A stretch of 64,000 nucleotides of DNA from Rheinheimera sediminis (GTDB lineage: Bacteria > Pseudomonadota > Gammaproteobacteria > Enterobacterales > Alteromonadaceae), in NCBI RefSeq assembly GCF_004005375.1, contig NZ_RZUF01000004.1:566-64565 (forward strand), given 5' to 3'. Below the pieces are notes generated by a model. The model saw only the letters and a list, made by a program, of their open reading frames with translations, was not told where the DNA came from and did not search any database. Shown here in pieces: positions 60,692-64,000 of the stretch; position 1 is the stretch's first letter, and every line of letters starts with the position of its first letter. The position numbers were made by a program, and so were the translations under genes.

Positions 60692-61740
60692 TGACCCAGT
60701 TAATACGTACAGCGCTGAAAACAGCTTTCTCCACCGCCAAAGACGCCAACGCTGCTTTATTGTTGCAACGGGGCTGGGCAAACTTTACCCAGCAAAAATC
60801 TGCCAATGAGGCGGGCAGCAAAACCGAACATATAGCGCGGATTTGTGGGATTCCGGCGTCGCCTTTTTATACCCGTGCTTACGACCGCTGGCTGGAAAAC
60901 ACCAGTGGCGCCAATTTTCTTCGGCTGGTACTGAAAGTTGATAACCGATTACTGATTGGCTTAAGCGGAGGCGGCGCTTTAGAAACTGGCTGTGCTTTAA
61001 GCCATAACCACGGTATGCCTTATATTCCGGGCTCCAGCATTAAAGGGGCAGTGCGGGCCTGGGCTGAGGCTGCTTTGTCTGAGCACAAAGCTCTGTTCGA
61101 TGAGTTATTTGGCGCCAAAGATTCAAGCAGTGCCGCTTTGCTGGAATTTTATGACGCCTGGTGGGTGCCGCACAGTGCGCCGGGCCATTATAACAACCGG
61201 CCTTTTGTTCAAGACATTGTCACCACCCACCACGCTGAGTATTACCAGGGTAAAGGCGCTGCGGCAAGCGACCTGGATAGCCCGGTGCCCAATGCGCTGG
61301 TGGCGGTGCAGGGCAGTTTTGTCTTTGTGGTGGGCACAGTGCCCGATTATGCGCCGCTGGTTAAAAACCTGCTGCAAAAAGCGCTGGCGGCCAATGGTAT
61401 TGGTGCCAAAACGGCGTCAGGGTATGGCTATTTTTCCGCCGACGACAAAAGAACCAAAGCCTTAACGCAACAAGCGAACCTGGCACAAGTGGCTGACCTG
61501 CCGCCCGAGCAGCAACAAGACATGAGGTTGCGACACGAGTTGCAAGCCATGTCGGAAGAGGCACTGGCACTGATGTTTAGCAAAAACCGCAATCAAACCA
61601 AAGCCAGGCCAGATTTTGAGCAACTGCTGGCTTTTGTGAAAACCGAATACAGCAGCCAGATTAGCGGCTGGCCACAAAAATCGGCCAATTTTGTCAAAGC
61701 CTATAAGTTTCTGCATAACAACAGCGGCAGCGACGACTAA
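60691..61740 (+). CDS. cmr6: Type III-B RAMP protein Cmr6
   Basis: 349 residues. Cas7-like cap subunit: FLRLVLKVDNRLLIGLSGGGALETGCALSHNHGMPYIPGSSIKGAVRAWAE is the Cmr6 signature, with a late FHHA-type HHAEYYQGKG and the glycine-rich ANGIGAKTASGYGYF. The C-terminal extension is helical. It is the last gene of the cmr run; a bidirectional terminator follows 25 bp later. Confidence 0.94.
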   Translation: MTQLIRTALKTAFSTAKDANAALLLQRGWANFTQQKSANEAGSKTEHIARICGIPASPFYTRAYDRWLENTSGANFLRLVLKVDNRLLIGLSGGGALETGCALSHNHGMPYIPGSSIKGAVRAWAEAALSEHKALFDELFGAKDSSSAALLEFYDAWWVPHSAPGHYNNRPFVQDIVTTHHAEYYQGKGAAASDLDSPVPNALVAVQGSFVFVVGTVPDYAPLVKNLLQKALAANGIGAKTASGYGYFSADDKRTKALTQQANLAQVADLPPEQQQDMRLRHELQAMSEEALALMFSKNRNQTKARPDFEQLLAFVKTEYSSQISGWPQKSANFVKAYKFLHNNSGSDD

Positions 61741-61765
61741 CCCCTTAACTCAAAGTTCAGCAACT

Positions 61766-61801
61766 AAAAAGGCCAGAGCATAACGCTACTGGCCTTTTTT
61801 C
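61766..61801. terminator. Bidirectional terminator between cmr6 and the CRISPR array
   Basis: AAAAAGGCCAG and CTGGCCTTTTTT form a perfect stem with flanking A and T tracts, with a 12-base loop. It ends the cmr operon from the left and the leftward CRISPR transcript from the right. Confidence 0.92.
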
Positions 61802-61804
61802 TAT

Positions 61805-62178
61805 GCGTCAGTCCTGGCATAACCGGGCAGTGGTTAAACTGCTCTCGAAGATTTCAGAAGGACATACAATAGTCTTAATCCCGTCATAACCGGGCAGTGG
61901 TTAAACTCTCAGACTTTTCCGCCTACGAAGGCACTTAGGTCTTAATCCCGTCATAACCGGGCAGTGGTTAAACCAAAACAAACTCACGTTCTATCAAAGC
62001 TATGCTGTCTTAATCCCGTCATAACCGGGCAGTGGTTAAACAGGGCCGGGGAGTGAATGCATGTCCAAATCAGAGTCTTAATCCCGTCATAACCGGGCAG
62101 TGGTTAAACAGGTTTTGAACCAAAAGCAGGTGCCGTAGCGTTTGTCTTAATCCCGTCATAACCGGGCAGTGGTTAAAC
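61805..62178 (-). CRISPR. CRISPR array, six repeats and five spacers
   Basis: The repeat is 35 bp; on the plus strand it begins GTCTTAATCCCG and ends CAGTGGTTAAAC. Copies are at 61805 (degenerate in its first 15 bases), 61872, 61939, 62007, 62075 and 62144. Spacers are 32, 32, 33, 33 and 34 bp. On the minus strand the repeat has stem CCCG...CGGG followed by exactly eight bases, ATTAAGAC, the expected 5' handle after Cas6 cleavage. The degenerate repeat lies at the cmr6 side. Both facts say the array is transcribed leftward from a leader at its right. Confidence 0.96.
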
Positions 62179-62477
62179 TCTAGCTTCTGGAGGCCGCGCC
62201 AGTCAAGGGCTGCAGACCCCAAAGTCGGTGCGAACCTACCAAATTCCCTAATAAGTAAACAAAACCGTCCATAAACCACAAACTCTCGCAAAAAGACGTG
62301 ATTATTGCTAATAAAAACAACGGTCTGCGCCAAAGCCCAAAAATGGCCAAAAACAGCCGTTTTACCCTAAAAAACGCCCTTATTACCACGCCAGTTTGCA
62401 TACGCTTTTTGCAACTTCAGCCTGAGTGCTTTTTAAAGCAGCTAAAACAAAAACAGCCTGGATAACGAAGATAACAA
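62179..62477 (-). promoter_or_regulatory. Presumed CRISPR leader
   Basis: A non-coding stretch right of the last repeat, A-rich on the plus strand (T-rich on the transcribed strand) from about 62240 on. The leader role is inferred from array polarity. The first 50 bases next to the repeat are more G/C-rich, and a lost older repeat-spacer unit cannot be excluded. Confidence 0.5.
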
Positions 62478-62487
62478 ACAAACTTGT
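62478..62487 (-). promoter_or_regulatory. CRISPR-locus motif ACAAGTTTGT, copy 3 (inverted)
   Basis: ACAAACTTGT on the plus strand, the complement of copies 1, 2 and 4. It lies between the leader and the second csx16, 91 bp before its start, and points toward the array. Confidence 0.5.
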
Positions 62488-62578
62488 CTGGGCGTCAGGC
62501 GCGCTTTGCATGCCCATAATGCCAAGCCACCATAAGTTGGTTTTAAGTTCGATGGTTAATCACAGAAGGAGCCTGACA

Positions 62579-62899
62579 ATGGCGTTTTGGTTAGTCAGCC
62601 GCTACAGCGGCGAACAGAACTGGATAGAACTTGATCGTATGCCTTGTGATTCCACCTTAGTTGACTGGTTAGACCCCGGCGTCACACCAGGCGATATAGT
62701 GCTGGGGGCTTTACCCATGCCGGTGGTGGCGCAGTTAAATTTAATGGGGGGGCATGTGGTGCAGCTGGCGTTGGCCGAAGCCGACGGGGCGGCGCAGAAC
62801 CTGGCTCAGATGGCGGCGGCTGGGCTAACGGCGGTTTGTTACAAAGCCGCGCCAGCCGAGCGGGTTTCATTTTTAGAACGATTAGGCATAAATAGCTGA
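62579..62899 (+). CDS. csx16: Csx16, copy 2 (predicted ring nuclease)
   Basis: 106 residues from the ATG at 62579 with AGAAGGAG upstream; the longer frame to 62426 has no such signal. Same family as 54365: MAFWLVSRYSGEQNWIELD, VDWLDPGVTPGDIVLGALPMPVVAQLNLMGG and LAQMAAAGLTAVCYKAA. It is well diverged from copy 1 in the middle but shares the WLVSR.SG start and ends shorter. After the stop, TTGAAAAACA and TGTATCAATAAA also follow copy 1, so the flank was duplicated with the gene. It lies between array and cas6, probably cotranscribed with cas6 (65 bp). Confidence 0.9.
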   Translation: MAFWLVSRYSGEQNWIELDRMPCDSTLVDWLDPGVTPGDIVLGALPMPVVAQLNLMGGHVVQLALAEADGAAQNLAQMAAAGLTAVCYKAAPAERVSFLERLGINS

Positions 62900-62964
62900 T
62901 TGAAAAACAATCAATTTATCTGTATCAATAAAGGCTGACTGCTGGAGTGACGGAGAGCCAACGC

Positions 62965-63960
62965 ATGATCAATGCCAAACCGCTGCTGGCACAACTGCCT
63001 TACGCCCATTGGACTGTCGAGCTTGAATTTAAGCAAAGGGCAGAGCTGGAGCCTTACAAAGGCAATGTACTGCACGGCGGTTTTGGCCGGGCTTTGGCGA
63101 TGGTGTCGCAGCAGCTGTTTAACCAGCTGTTTGTTCAGCCCGCCGACAATAACCAGTGGGTCACACCTTTTGCACTTTTTAGCCACAATCAACAGCAGCA
63201 TTTTGCCGAAGGCTCTGTGCTGCAATTTGAATTGATATTGCTGGGGCCCGCCGCGGCAGCGCAGCAGGCGGTGCTGGATTGTCTGATGGTGTGGCAGGTA
63301 TTGGGCCTGGGTGCCCGGCATGCCCGCTTTCAGGTTCGTTCGGTCACCGACAATCAGGGGGCTTTGTTGTATCAAGCCGGTCGGCCGCAATTAGCCGTAT
63401 TACCTGCTTATAGCCTGGCGCACTTTATGGCCACTGACGTTAGCGCCATTGCCGCCAGCTGCAACGCTGTCGGCCAGGCGCTGGGCTACCGGCTCTCTAC
63501 GCTGACCCGTTGCCGTTTACAGCACAAGGGCAAGCCGCTGCACCAGGCGCCGGCTTTATCCTTATGGTGCCGAATCGTCAAGCGCCGTTTTTGGCAGTTA
63601 GTGCCCGACGATATGCGCCAGGCCTCTGGCCAGATGCAGCCAGAACAGCCGCCAGAGAAAGTTGCGGATCAACTGGCGGATCAGCCCCAACAAACACAGG
63701 TGCATTTTCACGACTGGCAGCGTTTTAGTGCCAAAGAACAGCGCCAGGTACCTATGGGGGGACTGGAAGGCCAGTGGTTGTACCCGCAGGTGACTGCCGA
63801 ACAGTACTTTTGGTTACAGCTGGGCGAGCTGATTGGTGTTGGTAATAAAAGCAGCTTTGGCTTTGGCCGCTACCGCGGCGAGCTGGTGATTGCTGCCATG
63901 GCCGATCGTCACAGCGCCGAGCATCAAAGCGCCGATCATCAACGCGCTGCATCAGCCTGA
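62965..63960 (+). CDS. cas6: CRISPR pre-crRNA endoribonuclease Cas6
   Basis: 331 residues from the ATG at 62965 (GGAGAG 7 bases before; a GTG at 62947 is the alternative). RAMP-type Cas6: WTVELEF first strand, LHGGFGRALA, and the C-terminal glycine-rich loop GELIGVGNKSSFGFGRYRGEL. It cuts the leftward transcript at the 3' base of each repeat stem and leaves the AUUAAGAC handle. The catalytic histidine cannot be assigned with certainty; His residues near the N-terminus (AHWTVE) are candidates. A short H/A/D-rich tail (HSAEHQSADHQRAA) is unusual. Downstream genes lie beyond the window. Confidence 0.92.
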   Translation: MINAKPLLAQLPYAHWTVELEFKQRAELEPYKGNVLHGGFGRALAMVSQQLFNQLFVQPADNNQWVTPFALFSHNQQQHFAEGSVLQFELILLGPAAAAQQAVLDCLMVWQVLGLGARHARFQVRSVTDNQGALLYQAGRPQLAVLPAYSLAHFMATDVSAIAASCNAVGQALGYRLSTLTRCRLQHKGKPLHQAPALSLWCRIVKRRFWQLVPDDMRQASGQMQPEQPPEKVADQLADQPQQTQVHFHDWQRFSAKEQRQVPMGGLEGQWLYPQVTAEQYFWLQLGELIGVGNKSSFGFGRYRGELVIAAMADRHSAEHQSADHQRAASA

Positions 63961-63969
63961 CAAGTTTGT
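63960..63969 (+). promoter_or_regulatory. CRISPR-locus motif ACAAGTTTGT, copy 4
   Basis: An exact copy that starts on the last base of the cas6 stop codon. The next gene lies beyond the window end, so its role there cannot be judged. Confidence 0.45.
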
Positions 63970-64000
63970 GCTACCGCTCTGCAGCTTTGTTTCTCTTTAG

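Overview
The window reads as chromosomal DNA of a marine or freshwater gammaproteobacterium of the Alteromonadales/Chromatiaceae type. A Rheinheimera-like genome is my best guess, with moderate confidence. The pointers are the Alteromonadales-style N-acetylglucosamine (GlcNAc) utilisation set (nagK, nagB-II, nagA, nagP, nagX with a LacI-type NagR), large TonB-dependent receptors, tryptophan-halogenase/SapC gene pairs, and kbl-tdh next to coaD. No rRNA or tRNA gene was recognised.

Layout. (1) 1-1659: end of a chromosomal integron: a partial attC, one cassette ORF, a candidate attI core and an integron integrase under a LexA box. (2) 1828-14678: a secreted MetX-like hydrolase, a GntP-family permease, a TonB receptor, a LuxR-type response regulator, a LysM/GH19 protein, a CrbS-like transporter/sensor kinase hybrid, a 3-hydroxybutyrate dehydrogenase and a DUF819 membrane protein. 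Three of these genes share a 17-bp promoter motif, which suggests one regulon. (3) 14821-33982: the chitin/GlcNAc regulon. It holds nagR, a TonB receptor, two halogenase + SapC pairs, a Gfo/Idh oxidoreductase, a GH20 hexosaminidase and nagK-nagB-nagA-nagP-nagX. Palindromes of the type TGACAGCGTTGTCA mark the control points, and one of them appears to drive a noncoding RNA with a strong terminator. (4) 34101-53514: mostly housekeeping genes (wzi, coaD, kbl-tdh, dusC, glpE-glpG, ubiC-ubiA, an ECF sigma operon), interrupted at 40404-42173 by a repeat-rich island around a methyltransferase. (5) 53921-63960: a type III-B CRISPR-Cas locus.

The CRISPR locus holds a small four-helix membrane protein gene and csx16 in one transcription unit, then cmr1-cas10-cmr3-cmr4-cmr5-cmr6, a convergent array of six repeats, a second csx16, and cas6. 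Cas10 keeps the GGDD cyclase motif but has no N-terminal HD nuclease, so defence should depend on cyclic oligoadenylate. No CARF or SAVED effector and no cas1/cas2 is visible. The unknown membrane protein next to csx16 is therefore the most interesting candidate for a new effector or accessory. A 10-bp motif, ACAAGTTTGT, occurs four times at unit boundaries of this locus. Cmr1 carries a near-perfect in-frame triplication of 66 bp.

Starts were re-chosen from ribosome-binding sites and family N-termini where the longest open frame began too early. Coordinates of short sites were read by eye. No database search, folding or composition calculation was run.
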